Shown here: piece after piece, positions 7,165 to 14,515 of the stretch
Layout of the letters: the number at the start of each line of letters is the position of its first letter
How positions within the stretch are numbered: the stretch's first letter is position 1
Source of the DNA: Alphaproteobacteria bacterium
GTDB lineage: Bacteria > Pseudomonadota > Alphaproteobacteria > UBA8366
Direction: 5' to 3'
Assembly (NCBI GenBank): GCA_018665505.1
Contig: JABJCS010000296.1
Span: 1-17,435 of the forward strand
DNA: 17,435 nucleotides
Made by a program: the position numbers and the translations under genes
Notes under the pieces: generated by a model
Databases searched by the model: none
Told to the model about the DNA's origin: nothing
Seen by the model: the letters and a program-made list of their open reading frames with translations, nothing else

Positions 7165-7233
7165 ATGGTGCTTGTCTTGCACCATGGCAGAATGTCTCCC
7201 GTCACGTCCTGATTCTGGTCTCTAACGGAGAGG
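7165..7233 (+). promoter_or_regulatory. Likely expression platform of the FMN riboswitch
   Basis: Between aptamer and ribH, ATGGTGC (7165-7171) and GCACCAT (7179-7185) form a perfect 7-bp hairpin. It is not followed by a T-run, so it is not a simple intrinsic terminator. The ribH Shine-Dalgarno GGAGAGG (7227-7233) can pair with TCTCC at 7196-7200, or locally through CTCT (7220-7223) with AGAG. This favours control of translation initiation by sequestering the ribosome binding site. The pairing is inferred by eye. Confidence 0.5.
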
Positions 7234-7240
7234 ATTCGCC

Positions 7241-7741
7241 ATGAATCAGAGCTTTGAAAACACGACTAAAACAGCGCCCGGCACCGGCCGTGTCGCTTTC
7301 ATACAAGCATGTTGGCATCGGGAAATTGTCGATCAATGTCGGCTTTCGTTCGTCGACGCCATCGGAAGTCTCAATGTGTCGAACGATCGCATCGATTTCT
7401 TCGAAGTACCCGGCAGTTATGAAATTCCTCTGCAAGCAAAGCTGCTTGCGAAGTCTGGTAAATATTCCGCCATCGTCGCGGCGGGCCTTGTGGTGGACGG
7501 CGGCATCTACCGTCATGAGTTCGTCGCTGACGCGGTGATCAGCGGGATGATGCAAGTGCAGCTGGAGACGGAAGTGCCTGTATTGTCCGTCGTCCTGACG
7601 CCGCACCATTTCCACGAAAGCGGCGAGCACGAGCGGTATTTCTTCGAGCACTTCAAGGTGAAGGGTGCGGAAGCGGCTCGTGCCTGCGCCCAGACGCTGG
7701 AGAACATGAAAATGCTAACGGCGATCGAAGCCGCAGCTTAG
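7241..7741 (+). CDS. ribH: 6,7-dimethyl-8-ribityllumazine synthase, type II (RibH2-like)
   Basis: A 166-aa lumazine synthase that condenses 5-amino-6-ribitylamino-uracil with 3,4-dihydroxy-2-butanone-4-phosphate, the penultimate riboflavin step. Visible motifs: I-Q-A-C-W-H-R-E-I-V at 21-30, F-E-V-P-G-S-Y-E-I-P-L at 54-64, G-G-I-Y-R-H-E-F-V-A-D-A-V at 87-99 with the likely catalytic H92, and V-L-T-P-H-H-F-H-E at 118-126. The last segment and Trp25 are features of the RibH2 class of Rhizobiales/Brucella, which form decamers and are often FMN-riboswitch controlled. GGAGAGG lies 7 nt before the ATG. The upstream FMN riboswitch confirms the pathway. The stop overlaps the convergent amidohydrolase stop by a few bases. 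Confidence 0.95.
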   Translation: MNQSFENTTKTAPGTGRVAFIQACWHREIVDQCRLSFVDAIGSLNVSNDRIDFFEVPGSYEIPLQAKLLAKSGKYSAIVAAGLVVDGGIYRHEFVADAVISGMMQVQLETEVPVLSVVLTPHHFHESGEHERYFFEHFKVKGAEAARACAQTLENMKMLTAIEAAA

Positions 7742-8973
7742 AGCGTGTTCTTCACGAAGGCGCCGTCTTTCATGATGGCGGGCATGCAGGCGCCCTGATC
7801 GGTCAGGAGTTTGAGGTCTTCGAGCGGGTTGCCGTCCACGACCAGAAGGTCGGCGATGGCGCCTGGCGCGATAATCCCAAGCTCGCCTTTCTGGCGTACA
7901 ACTTCCGCGCCAATTAGCGTCGCGCTGCGGATAATGTCTGCCGGCTTCAATACTTCGGCGCGCAGCAGGAACTCGTCTGACTGCAGTTCGGGTGAGCGGG
8001 AAATGTCGGTGCCATACGCGAGCTTTAGTCCCGCGCGCGTCGCAATCTCCAGCGAGCGAGCGCCTGCGCCCGCGACGTCGCCCAGTTTCGCCATGGCTTC
8101 CGGCGTGTAACCCAGCTCCAATCCCCGCTTACCCAGATTGTCGTAACAGATCAGATTCGGAACCATGTAAGCACCTGCATCGGCAGCCAGCGCGGCGGCA
8201 TCCTCGTCGATGAGGTTGGCATGCTCCAGCGTGCGCACGCCCAATTCGATGCAACGCCGGATGCCCGCGGCTGTATAAACATGCGCCATGACATAGGTGT
8301 GGGAGCGCCTTGCTTCATCGACCACGGCGGCGATTTCCTCATCGGAGTATTGTAGTTGGTCGATAGGATCGGATTGCGATGTGACGCCACCGCCCGCCAT
8401 CAGTTTGACCTGGTCGGCGCCCTGGCGAATTTCGTCACGCACCGCTTTACGCACTTCGGCGACACCATCGGCGATCCGACCGAGCCCGAAGCCCGAGAGA
8501 TGCGCCGCGCATTCGCAGGGCTCGAATTGATTGGCGGAAGTGCGCGGGTCGCCGTGCCCGCCGGTCTGACTGATCGCACGACCGGCGACAAACAGACGCG
8601 GTCCTCGAAAAATACCGTGTTCCACCGCCTGGCGATGTCCCGCATCGGCACCACCTGCATCACGCACAGTGGTAAATCCGCGCAGCAGCATGCCTTCGAG
8701 TGTGGAGAGCGCATGCGCCGTGATCAGCGACGGCAGCATTTGTGGCGTTGTCGGCAGGATGAGCGGGTGAATATGGACGTGGCAGTCGATCAAGCCCGGC
8801 ATCAGAGTACGCCCGCCAAGATCGATCTCCAGCGCACCGTCTGCATTGATCGCACCGTGTTCCACGGCGGCGAACCTGCCATCCCGTACCAGGACCTGGT
8901 ACCCGCCCTTTAGGGTACCCGACTCGACATCGAGCAAAGCGAAGTTTTTGAAGAGAATGCTGGAATCCGCCAT
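7738..8973 (-). CDS. Metal-dependent amidohydrolase (imidazolonepropionase/prolidase-like)
   Basis: A 411-aa amidohydrolase-superfamily enzyme with a TIM-barrel metal centre. Metal-site residues are visible: D-C-H-V-H (H65, H67), Q-V-K-L-M-A (K190, probably carboxylated), V-M-A-H-V-Y (H231), T-L-E-H-A-N (H251) and Y-G-T-D-I (D323). The C-terminus returns to the small beta domain (I-A-P-G-A-I-A-D-L-L-V-V-D-G-N-P-L). This arrangement fits the binuclear branch containing Xaa-Pro dipeptidases and related cyclic-amide or peptide hydrolases. No signal peptide is seen, so it is cytoplasmic. The substrate is unknown. It lies 63 nt downstream of the helicase gene on the same strand, with an inverted repeat between them. 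Confidence 0.9.
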   Translation of the reverse strand: MADSSILFKNFALLDVESGTLKGGYQVLVRDGRFAAVEHGAINADGALEIDLGGRTLMPGLIDCHVHIHPLILPTTPQMLPSLITAHALSTLEGMLLRGFTTVRDAGGADAGHRQAVEHGIFRGPRLFVAGRAISQTGGHGDPRTSANQFEPCECAAHLSGFGLGRIADGVAEVRKAVRDEIRQGADQVKLMAGGGVTSQSDPIDQLQYSDEEIAAVVDEARRSHTYVMAHVYTAAGIRRCIELGVRTLEHANLIDEDAAALAADAGAYMVPNLICYDNLGKRGLELGYTPEAMAKLGDVAGAGARSLEIATRAGLKLAYGTDISRSPELQSDEFLLRAEVLKPADIIRSATLIGAEVVRQKGELGIIAPGAIADLLVVDGNPLEDLKLLTDQGACMPAIMKDGAFVKNTL

Positions 8974-8978
8974 GCGCC

Positions 8979-9010
8979 TGCCTACCCGTGGTGTCGAATC
9001 AGGGTAGGCA
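8979..9010 (-). terminator. Inverted repeat between helicase and amidohydrolase genes
   Basis: TGCCTACCC (8979-8987) and GGGTAGGCA (9002-9010) are perfect 9-bp inverted repeats with a 14-nt loop, in the 63-nt gap after the helicase stop. The right-hand arm read on the minus strand lies directly before the amidohydrolase start and includes the only AGG-like ribosome-binding sequence. It could end helicase transcripts (there is no T-run) or mask the amidohydrolase ribosome site. The fold is seen; the role is inferred. Confidence 0.4.
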
Positions 9011-9036
9011 AGCAGCAGGCGAAGTCAATCGTGCGG

Positions 9037-10305
9037 CTATGCCGCTTTCGGACGATTTCCGCTACGGTTGCGGCGGCGCTTGCCGTTGCCGCCGTTCGGG
9101 CGCTTGGATTGCGGTTTGCCGTGTGGCCGGGGCCGATGTGATTTTGGCTCATCTTGATTGGCTGCGCTGGCACTTAGCTCATGCTCGACCACGTCGATGG
9201 AGCGTTTGATCAAGCGTTCGATGCCGCGCAGATAATCGCGTTCCGCCGGGTCACAGAACGACAGTGCAATCCCTTCGGCACCAGCGCGGGCCGTCCGGCC
9301 GATCCGGTGGACGTAGCTCTCCGGCTCATTCGGTAGCTCAAAGTTGATAACGTGGGTCACACCGTCGACGTCAATACCGCGCGCGGCGATGTCGGTGGCG
9401 ACCAGCACGCGGACCTGGTTCGATTTGAACCCGTCGAGTGCTCGTTGACGTGCCGCTTGCGATTTATTGCCGTGAATGGCGGCCGCTTCGATTCCCGACT
9501 GTCCCAATTGCTTAGCGACCCGGTTTGCGCGGTGTTTGGTTCGCGTGAACACGATCACCCGGTATAGCGCATTGTCAGCCAAAAGTTCGGTCAGCAAAGT
9601 GCCCTTTTTCGACGCGGGCACGTGATACACGTGCTGTTCGATCCGGTCGGCGGTGACCGCCTTCGGCGCGATATCGATTCGCACCGGTTCGTACAAAATA
9701 TCGCTCGCGAGGCGTGCCACTTCCTGCGGCATTGTCGCCGAGAACAGCAACGTTTGCCGATCATCCGATGTCGCGCGCACTATCTTGCGGACATCCTTGA
9801 TGAAACCCATGTCGAGCATGCGGTCCGCTTCGTCGAGTACCAGATGCTCCACATCGCCAAGATGCACGTGACCTTGGTTCATCAGATCAAGCAGGCGTCC
9901 CGGCGTGGCGATCAAGATATCGACGCCTCGGGCCATAGCCTTCACTTGCGGGTTCTGGTTGACGCCGCCGAGGATGACCGTATGCCGGAGGCCGAGAAAT
10001 TGAGAGTAGGCTTTCACGGAATCACCGATTTGCAGGGCAAGTTCCCGCGTTGGAGCGAGGATCAGCGCCTGAGCACCTTTCGGGGAGGGTTTTTGCCCAT
10101 CATTGGTCAGGTGTTGCAGGATCGGCAAAACGAAAGCTGCGGTTTTGCCGCTGCCCGTTTGCGCGATGCCAAGCAGGTCCGAATTGTCGAGCAATTGCGG
10201 AATGGCTTTTTCCTGGATTGGTGTCGGTGTTGTGTAATTTTGTGCTGTTAAGGCACGAATAATAGGCTCGATCAGGCCGAGCTCGGAAAAACTAGTTGTC
10301 GTCAA
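9037..10305 (-). CDS. rhlE: DEAD-box ATP-dependent RNA helicase, RhlE-like
   Basis: A 422-aa cytoplasmic RNA helicase. In order: Q motif region F-S-E-L-G-L...P-T-P-I-Q (6-31), Walker A A-Q-T-G-S-G-K-T (48-55), P-T-R-E-L (85-89), T-P-G-R (134-137), D-E-A-D (158-161), S-A-T (189-191), [10 protein letters not shown] (303-312) and H-R-I-G-R-T-A-R (333-340). The Arg/Lys/Pro-rich tail (~388-422) is a typical unstructured RNA-binding extension. I set the start at TTG 10305 because the product then begins [10 protein letters not shown], as family members do, and AAAGGA lies ~10 nt upstream. The frame stays open to an ATG at 10446, but the extra 47 residues look non-conserved. RhlE-type helicases act in rRNA maturation, mRNA decay and cold adaptation. 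Confidence 0.9.
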   Translation of the reverse strand: MTTTSFSELGLIEPIIRALTAQNYTTPTPIQEKAIPQLLDNSDLLGIAQTGSGKTAAFVLPILQHLTNDGQKPSPKGAQALILAPTRELALQIGDSVKAYSQFLGLRHTVILGGVNQNPQVKAMARGVDILIATPGRLLDLMNQGHVHLGDVEHLVLDEADRMLDMGFIKDVRKIVRATSDDRQTLLFSATMPQEVARLASDILYEPVRIDIAPKAVTADRIEQHVYHVPASKKGTLLTELLADNALYRVIVFTRTKHRANRVAKQLGQSGIEAAAIHGNKSQAARQRALDGFKSNQVRVLVATDIAARGIDVDGVTHVINFELPNEPESYVHRIGRTARAGAEGIALSFCDPAERDYLRGIERLIKRSIDVVEHELSASAANQDEPKSHRPRPHGKPQSKRPNGGNGKRRRNRSGNRPKAA

Positions 10306-10536
10306 AACGTAAGTATCCTTTGCGTCAAATGGACGTCGCTGTAGCGAGCGCAAATCTGCCGCGTCGCCGTCATCCACGCGCAATTGGAAGAAACGGTATG
10401 AGAAAAATAGGAACGGCCCAGATTCGTTGCTTTGTTCTTTTTTCAAAAATCGCAGCGCTGTTGCGCGATCTTGGGCGTTCTGGAGGGTACATGCGCCTTC
10501 CGAGTCGCGAAGTCAAGGGGAAGGGCGCTAAGTATT
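10306..10536 (-). other. Intergenic leader region upstream of the rhlE-like gene
   Basis: A 231-bp gap between the acyl-CoA ligase stop and the helicase start, both on the minus strand. On the minus strand it contains TTGACT near the ligase end without a convincing -10 partner, then A/T-rich tracts near 10430-10450. No RNA gene or strong hairpin is evident. It may hold the helicase promoter and a long 5' leader, as is common for cold-responsive DEAD-box genes, but nothing here proves that. Confidence 0.3.
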
Positions 10537-12159
10537 TTATTTTCCTAAAGTTTTTGCTTCTTCGCGTAGCTCAACCTTGCGGATCTTGCCGGAAGCGGTC
10601 ATCGGGAAATCGTCCACGAAAACCACGTGGTGCGGGATTTTGAAGCTCGCCAATTTTCCTCGGCAATGAGCGATCACGGCGTCTTCGTCCATCTGTGATC
10701 CGGGGATAAGTTGAACGTAGGCGATGCCAACTTCGGTCAAACGCGGGTCCGGCATACCGACGATGGCGACTTGATGGACTTCCGGGTGTTCCAGCAGCAA
10801 TCCTTCGGCTTCCATCGGGTCGACATTCTCGCCGCCGACTTTCAGCATGTCTTTGTAGCGGCCCAGAAACCGCATGTAACCGTTGGGCAGCCAGACCGCG
10901 GAATCGCCGGTCTTGAACCAGCCGTCCGTGTCATACGCTGCCGCCGTCTCTTCTGGTTTCTTGTAGTATCCCAGCATCAGGCTGTAGCCTCTGACCTGCA
11001 GCTCACCGGGCTCACCGACGGGTTGTTCGGCGCCGGTCTCCGGATCGAGGATGCGTAACTCGTAGCCTATCCCAATTGCGCCGGAGGAGGCACATCGGCT
11101 CTCTTCGTCGTCGTCGAGTGCGCCAATCCCTACTCCAACCCAGATTTCCGTCATGCCGTAGCCCGTAACCGATTGCAGGGGCGCCAACACGCGATTACCA
11201 CGTTTCGCCACAGGAGTGGCACTATGCATACCTGCGGCGAACAGGCCGGTACGCAAACTGGAGACATCTCGCGATTTGGCCTCCTGAGCTTCGGTGAGAG
11301 CCTTGAGATGTGCTTCGAACCCGTGCATCACGCTCGCGGATTCTTTCGCCACCAAGTCGAGGCATTCGTCCGGATCGAACGTTTCCGTCACGATCTGGCG
11401 GGCACCTGTTATCAACGACATCAGGGCACCTTCGGAATATCCGAAGGCATGAAAGAGCGGTAAATAGTTCAAGATCGTGTCGTTGGAATCGATCGCCATC
11501 CGGAACCCGCGATCCCCAATGTTTCGGATCAGTTTATGCGAATGCACGACCCCCTTCGGGAATCCCGTCGTACCCGATGTGTACATAATGATGACCGGGT
11601 CATCCGGGTCGACGGATTGGGCGCGCTGCTCCAATTCCGCGTCCGTGACGCCCTCTCCCGATCTTGTCACATCCGTCCACGCGGCTGCGCCACCGGAGCC
11701 TGGGTCGCCCAGAATGAGTACGCGACGCAGTTTGGGAAAATTGGGGTCGTCGATCGCCGCTTCACTGTCCGGCAGATCGACGACTTCGCGCACCATGGCC
11801 AGGTAGTCGATTGGGCCGGATTGATCGTGGGTGATCAACATTTTGCTGTCCGACTGGCGCAGGACATAGTCCAGATCATTGGTGCGGAACCGCGTGTTGA
11901 CCGGCACCATAACCGCGCCAATCTTGGCGAGTCCGAAGGCGATGAACATCCAATCGGCTCGGTTATTGAGCCAAAGCGCCACGTGGTCGCCCTTCTCGAC
12001 GCCGGCCGCCATCAATCCTTTCGCGGCACGGTCGATCTCCGCGGCTTGTTCGGCGAAGCTGTATCGTTCGTCCTCGAAGACCAATGCTTCCCGGTCGCCG
12101 TATTTGCGCGCTGCGTCATCCGCAAGATCGCCGAATTTCCGCTTTGTGTACCAATCCAT
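10537..12159 (-). CDS. AMP-dependent acyl-CoA synthetase/ligase
   Basis: A 540-aa member of the ANL adenylate-forming family, which activates a carboxylic acid through an acyl-AMP and transfers it to CoA. Visible motifs: phosphate loop Y-T-S-G-T-T-G-F-P-K-G (193-203), G-Y-G-M-T-E (333-338), the W-F-K-T-G-D hinge region with the ribose-binding Asp (D419), F-L-G-R-Y-K-D-M-L-K-V-G-G-E-N-V (431-446) and the catalytic Lys in T-A-S-G-K-I-R-K (K525). Length and domain order are normal for medium/long-chain or aryl-acid ligases; the exact acid cannot be told. GGGGGAT lies ~11 nt before the ATG. It is divergent from the ThDP-enzyme gene, sharing a 122-bp control region with it, which hints at a common pathway. 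Confidence 0.92.
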   Translation of the reverse strand: MDWYTKRKFGDLADDAARKYGDREALVFEDERYSFAEQAAEIDRAAKGLMAAGVEKGDHVALWLNNRADWMFIAFGLAKIGAVMVPVNTRFRTNDLDYVLRQSDSKMLITHDQSGPIDYLAMVREVVDLPDSEAAIDDPNFPKLRRVLILGDPGSGGAAAWTDVTRSGEGVTDAELEQRAQSVDPDDPVIIMYTSGTTGFPKGVVHSHKLIRNIGDRGFRMAIDSNDTILNYLPLFHAFGYSEGALMSLITGARQIVTETFDPDECLDLVAKESASVMHGFEAHLKALTEAQEAKSRDVSSLRTGLFAAGMHSATPVAKRGNRVLAPLQSVTGYGMTEIWVGVGIGALDDDEESRCASSGAIGIGYELRILDPETGAEQPVGEPGELQVRGYSLMLGYYKKPEETAAAYDTDGWFKTGDSAVWLPNGYMRFLGRYKDMLKVGGENVDPMEAEGLLLEHPEVHQVAIVGMPDPRLTEVGIAYVQLIPGSQMDEDAVIAHCRGKLASFKIPHHVVFVDDFPMTASGKIRKVELREEAKTLGK

Positions 12160-12281
12160 CAGTAATCGTATCCCCCTGGGAATGATTTATGCGCGGTATG
12201 GTAAAATTGCCACGGTACTGGTGAGGTGACTTGAAACGGCTACCTAGAGTGTCTTGCTGAAGTGTGATTTGGAGCGACCAT

Positions 12282-13943
12282 ATGAAAGTTTATAAAGCGG
12301 TATTGGAGCAACTCTTCGGGGCGGGGGTGACACATTTCGCCGGTATGGTGGGTTCGACCTCGGCACCTTACGCATCTGCCCTCGCGTCCCAAAACCAAGC
12401 CCGCTACGTCGGCATTCGCCACGAACAGGTGGCGGCGGCGATCCTCGATGCGACGGCGCGGCTCAGTGGCAAGCCGGGTGTCTTGATGGTGCATGGTGGT
12501 TCCGGTCTGCTGGCGGCCAGCCTTGGGGTTGCATCGGCAGCCTTGGATTCGACGCCGATGGTCGTCTTAAGCGCGACACAAGAGCGAAAGGCGATGGAGA
12601 ACGGTTGGTGGCAAACACTGGACGTCCAGAAACCGGTCGGCGATTTCGTTAAATTTCAAACCCGTGTCGAGCGGCCTGATCAAGCGGTTGCGGCGGTGCG
12701 GGACGCGCTCCGGGAAAGTGTTAGCGGCAAGCCTGGCGTGGCACAGATCGATATTCCGATAGATGTCTCGGTGGAGGATTTGGGTGAGGGGGATGTGCCG
12801 GCACCGGTAAAGGCCATCGCTCCCATGTTGCGGCCTTTCCCCGATCCGGACGCGGTTGCCCAGGTGGTCGACTTATTGAGGAACGCGGAGCGCCCCGTCA
12901 TCTTGATCGGTGGCGGCGCCAATTATTCCGGCGCGGGGGCGGCGATCCTGGCGCTCGCCGAGATGCTTCAGGCACCGGTGGTCAATTCCCCGACGTCGCG
13001 CGGTGTGTTGCCGGAAACTCATCCCTTGGTGCTCGGCGCGTCCGGCATCATCGGCTACGAGCCAATCGGCGACGCCATCCGGGAAGCGGATTTGGTGCTG
13101 GCCATCGGGTCCCGCTTGTCGGATCTGCAAACTTCGCGCGGCGAACTGCTGCCGGTCGGTGCGCCGCTCATTCAAATCGACATCGATCCGGCGGCGATCG
13201 GACGCGAATATCCGGTGACGGTCGCCGCTGTCGCGGATGCAAGGGCGTTTACGGAAGCACTCAATCAAGCATTGGAAAGGACGCCGTTAGATGTGCCGGA
13301 CGCACGTCGAAATTGGACGGCATCCCTCGACCAGCGATACGCGGCCTGGCGTGCCGACTGGATCGCGTCGGAGCCCGACAACGGTCAGGTGCAACCGCAG
13401 GAAATTGTCGCCGCCCTGCTCGAACAACCACCGGAGACGATCTTCACCCATGGAGCGGGAGATCACGGGTTCTACGGCTTCATGGCGGCGGTCGATCCGC
13501 CGGGCACGCATTTGGTCTCGACCCGGCTTGGTGCCATGGGTTGTGCCCTCGGCCTCGCGATGGGTGCGAAGTGGGAGCGTCCAGACCAACCGGTCATCGC
13601 CTGTGTTGGCGACGGTGATCTGATGCTGCAGCTCGGCGACCTTGAGACCATGGCGCGGGAGCGGTTGCCGGCGGTGCTGGTCGTTTTCAACAATTTTCGT
13701 CTCGGCTCGCAACGCAAGCGAGTCGAGGCTTACGGTCCAGTCATCGGTGTCGATCATGGTAATCCCGATTTCGCCAAGCTCGCCGAATTATTCGAGTGTC
13801 GGGGATTTCGTGTCGACACTCCCGGCCAATTCGCAGGTGCCCTAAAAGAGGCACTGGCGTCGGGCGAACCTTGTATCATCGATGTGATCGTAGATCCGGA
13901 AGCCCGCCCGCCACGTATTCAAATGAGCCGAGAAGCCCGTTAA
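12282..13943 (+). CDS. Thiamine diphosphate-dependent enzyme, acetolactate synthase-like
   Basis: A 553-aa enzyme of the pyruvate-decarboxylase-like ThDP superfamily. The Pyr domain carries the activating Glu in I-R-H-E-Q-V-A-A (E48) and V-H-G-G-S-G-L-L. The central domain (~190-330) contains R-P-V-I-L-I-G-G-G-A. The PP domain has the ThDP/Mg motif G-D-G-D (443-446) ending in N-N (470-471). These enzymes cleave or join C-C bonds next to a carbonyl (2-oxo acids, oxalyl-CoA, sulfoacetaldehyde, acetolactate). Strict AHAS identity is doubtful: no regulatory small subunit follows and the Pyr-domain sequence is divergent. The start is ATG 12282 with GGAG 7 nt upstream. The next gene, a cupin, begins 13 nt after the stop, so they are co-transcribed. 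Confidence 0.9.
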   Translation: MKVYKAVLEQLFGAGVTHFAGMVGSTSAPYASALASQNQARYVGIRHEQVAAAILDATARLSGKPGVLMVHGGSGLLAASLGVASAALDSTPMVVLSATQERKAMENGWWQTLDVQKPVGDFVKFQTRVERPDQAVAAVRDALRESVSGKPGVAQIDIPIDVSVEDLGEGDVPAPVKAIAPMLRPFPDPDAVAQVVDLLRNAERPVILIGGGANYSGAGAAILALAEMLQAPVVNSPTSRGVLPETHPLVLGASGIIGYEPIGDAIREADLVLAIGSRLSDLQTSRGELLPVGAPLIQIDIDPAAIGREYPVTVAAVADARAFTEALNQALERTPLDVPDARRNWTASLDQRYAAWRADWIASEPDNGQVQPQEIVAALLEQPPETIFTHGAGDHGFYGFMAAVDPPGTHLVSTRLGAMGCALGLAMGAKWERPDQPVIACVGDGDLMLQLGDLETMARERLPAVLVVFNNFRLGSQRKRVEAYGPVIGVDHGNPDFAKLAELFECRGFRVDTPGQFAGALKEALASGEPCIIDVIVDPEARPPRIQMSREAR

Positions 13944-13956
13944 AGGAGAAAACAAC

Positions 13957-14334
13957 ATGCCTCGCGAACATACCGAATTCTACGAAATCGATATGGAGAA
14001 TGGCTGGGAGGATATTCCGGGCTACCCAAAAGGCTGCACGCGCAAAATTCTCTCCAGCGATCTGGATGAAGACGCCAAGCACGGCCATCGCACCCGCCTC
14101 ATCCGCATCGCGCCCGGTGCCTACACGAACGAACCCTTCGTCCATGATCATTGGGAGGAAGTTTTCTTGTTTAGCGGCGATCTTGTGGTGGGATGCGATG
14201 CGAACGGCGAAGGCGGCGAAATCTTCTCCGCACCAACTTACGCGATCCGACCCGGCGGCATATTGCACGGGCCGTTTGCCTCGCGGTCAGGCTGCATCAT
14301 GTTCGAGACGCATTACTACGAGTGTAAGAAATAG
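13957..14334 (+). CDS. Cupin-domain protein
   Basis: A 125-aa single-domain cupin with a strong AAAGGAG ribosome site. The first cupin motif is F-V-H-D-H-W-E-E-V-F (61-70), supplying H63, H65 and E69 as candidate metal ligands. The second is I-R-P-G-G-I-L-H-G-P-F (97-107) with H104. The set H/H/E/H is the usual metal-binding site, so this may be an Fe, Mn or Ni dioxygenase, decarboxylase or isomerase rather than a sugar-binding cupin. No signal peptide is present. Its tight coupling to the ThDP enzyme (13-nt gap) suggests it acts on the same substrate or product. The substrate is unknown. Confidence 0.85.
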   Translation: MPREHTEFYEIDMENGWEDIPGYPKGCTRKILSSDLDEDAKHGHRTRLIRIAPGAYTNEPFVHDHWEEVFLFSGDLVVGCDANGEGGEIFSAPTYAIRPGGILHGPFASRSGCIMFETHYYECKK

Positions 14335-14343
14335 ATACGTTCT

Positions 14344-14367
14344 GCAGCGGACATTTGTGCCCGCTGC
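14344..14367 (+). terminator. Hairpin terminator candidate after the cupin gene
   Basis: GCAGCGG (14344-14350) and CCGCTGC (14361-14367) are perfect 7-bp inverted repeats around a 10-nt loop, starting 10 nt after the cupin stop. The following sequence is CCC then an A-run, so the upstream T-rich side is absent and intrinsic termination would be weak on the plus strand. On the minus strand the A-run reads as a U-tract located before, not after, the stem. Confidence 0.45.
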
Positions 14368-14380
14368 GGCACCCAAAAAA

Positions 14381-14507
14381 TACCGTCGTTCCGGGGTGCC
14401 TAGCGAACCCGGGATTATAGCCTGAGCGCTTCGATGCGAAGTCTCGTGGTCCGCTTGTCTCAGGCCTTAATTCCGGGTTCAGGCTTTGCCTGACCCGGAA
14501 TGACGGT
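14381..14507. repeat. Intergenic palindromic repeat element with nested inverted repeats
   Basis: Three levels of symmetry are visible. Outer arms: CCGTCGTTCCGGG (14383-14395) and CCCGGAATGACGG (14494-14506) pair with one mismatch. Middle arms: 14405-14426 (GAACCCGG...GCCTGAG) and 14459-14480 are inverted repeats matching at 19 of 22 positions. A local hairpin, TCCGGGTTCAGGC with GCCTGACCCGGA (14472-14499, one bulge), competes with the middle stem. The CCCGGAATGACGG end and TTCAGGC-TTT-GCCTGA core resemble dispersed repeats common between genes in Rhodospirillales-type genomes. It lies between convergent genes and probably also acts as a bidirectional transcription barrier. Confidence 0.7.
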
Positions 14508-14515
14508 GTTTGGGA

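Noticed and set aside
8356..8913. Plus-strand open frame opposite the amidohydrolase gene
   Set aside because: It lies wholly within a well-supported gene on the other strand and has no family features.
9622..10251. 209-aa plus-strand open frame opposite the helicase
   Set aside because: It is complementary to conserved helicase motifs, which fixes the coding strand as minus.
10306..10446. N-terminal extension of the helicase to an ATG at 10446
   Set aside because: The 47 residues are unlike RhlE N-termini. The TTG at 10305 begins the usual sequence and has an AAAGGA upstream, though the start remains unproven.
14381..14507. CRISPR-like or tRNA-like structure in the cupin/selenoprotein gap
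   Set aside because: The repeats are inverted, not direct, there are no regular spacers, and no tRNA cloverleaf or CCA end can be drawn. Palindromic repeat is the better description.
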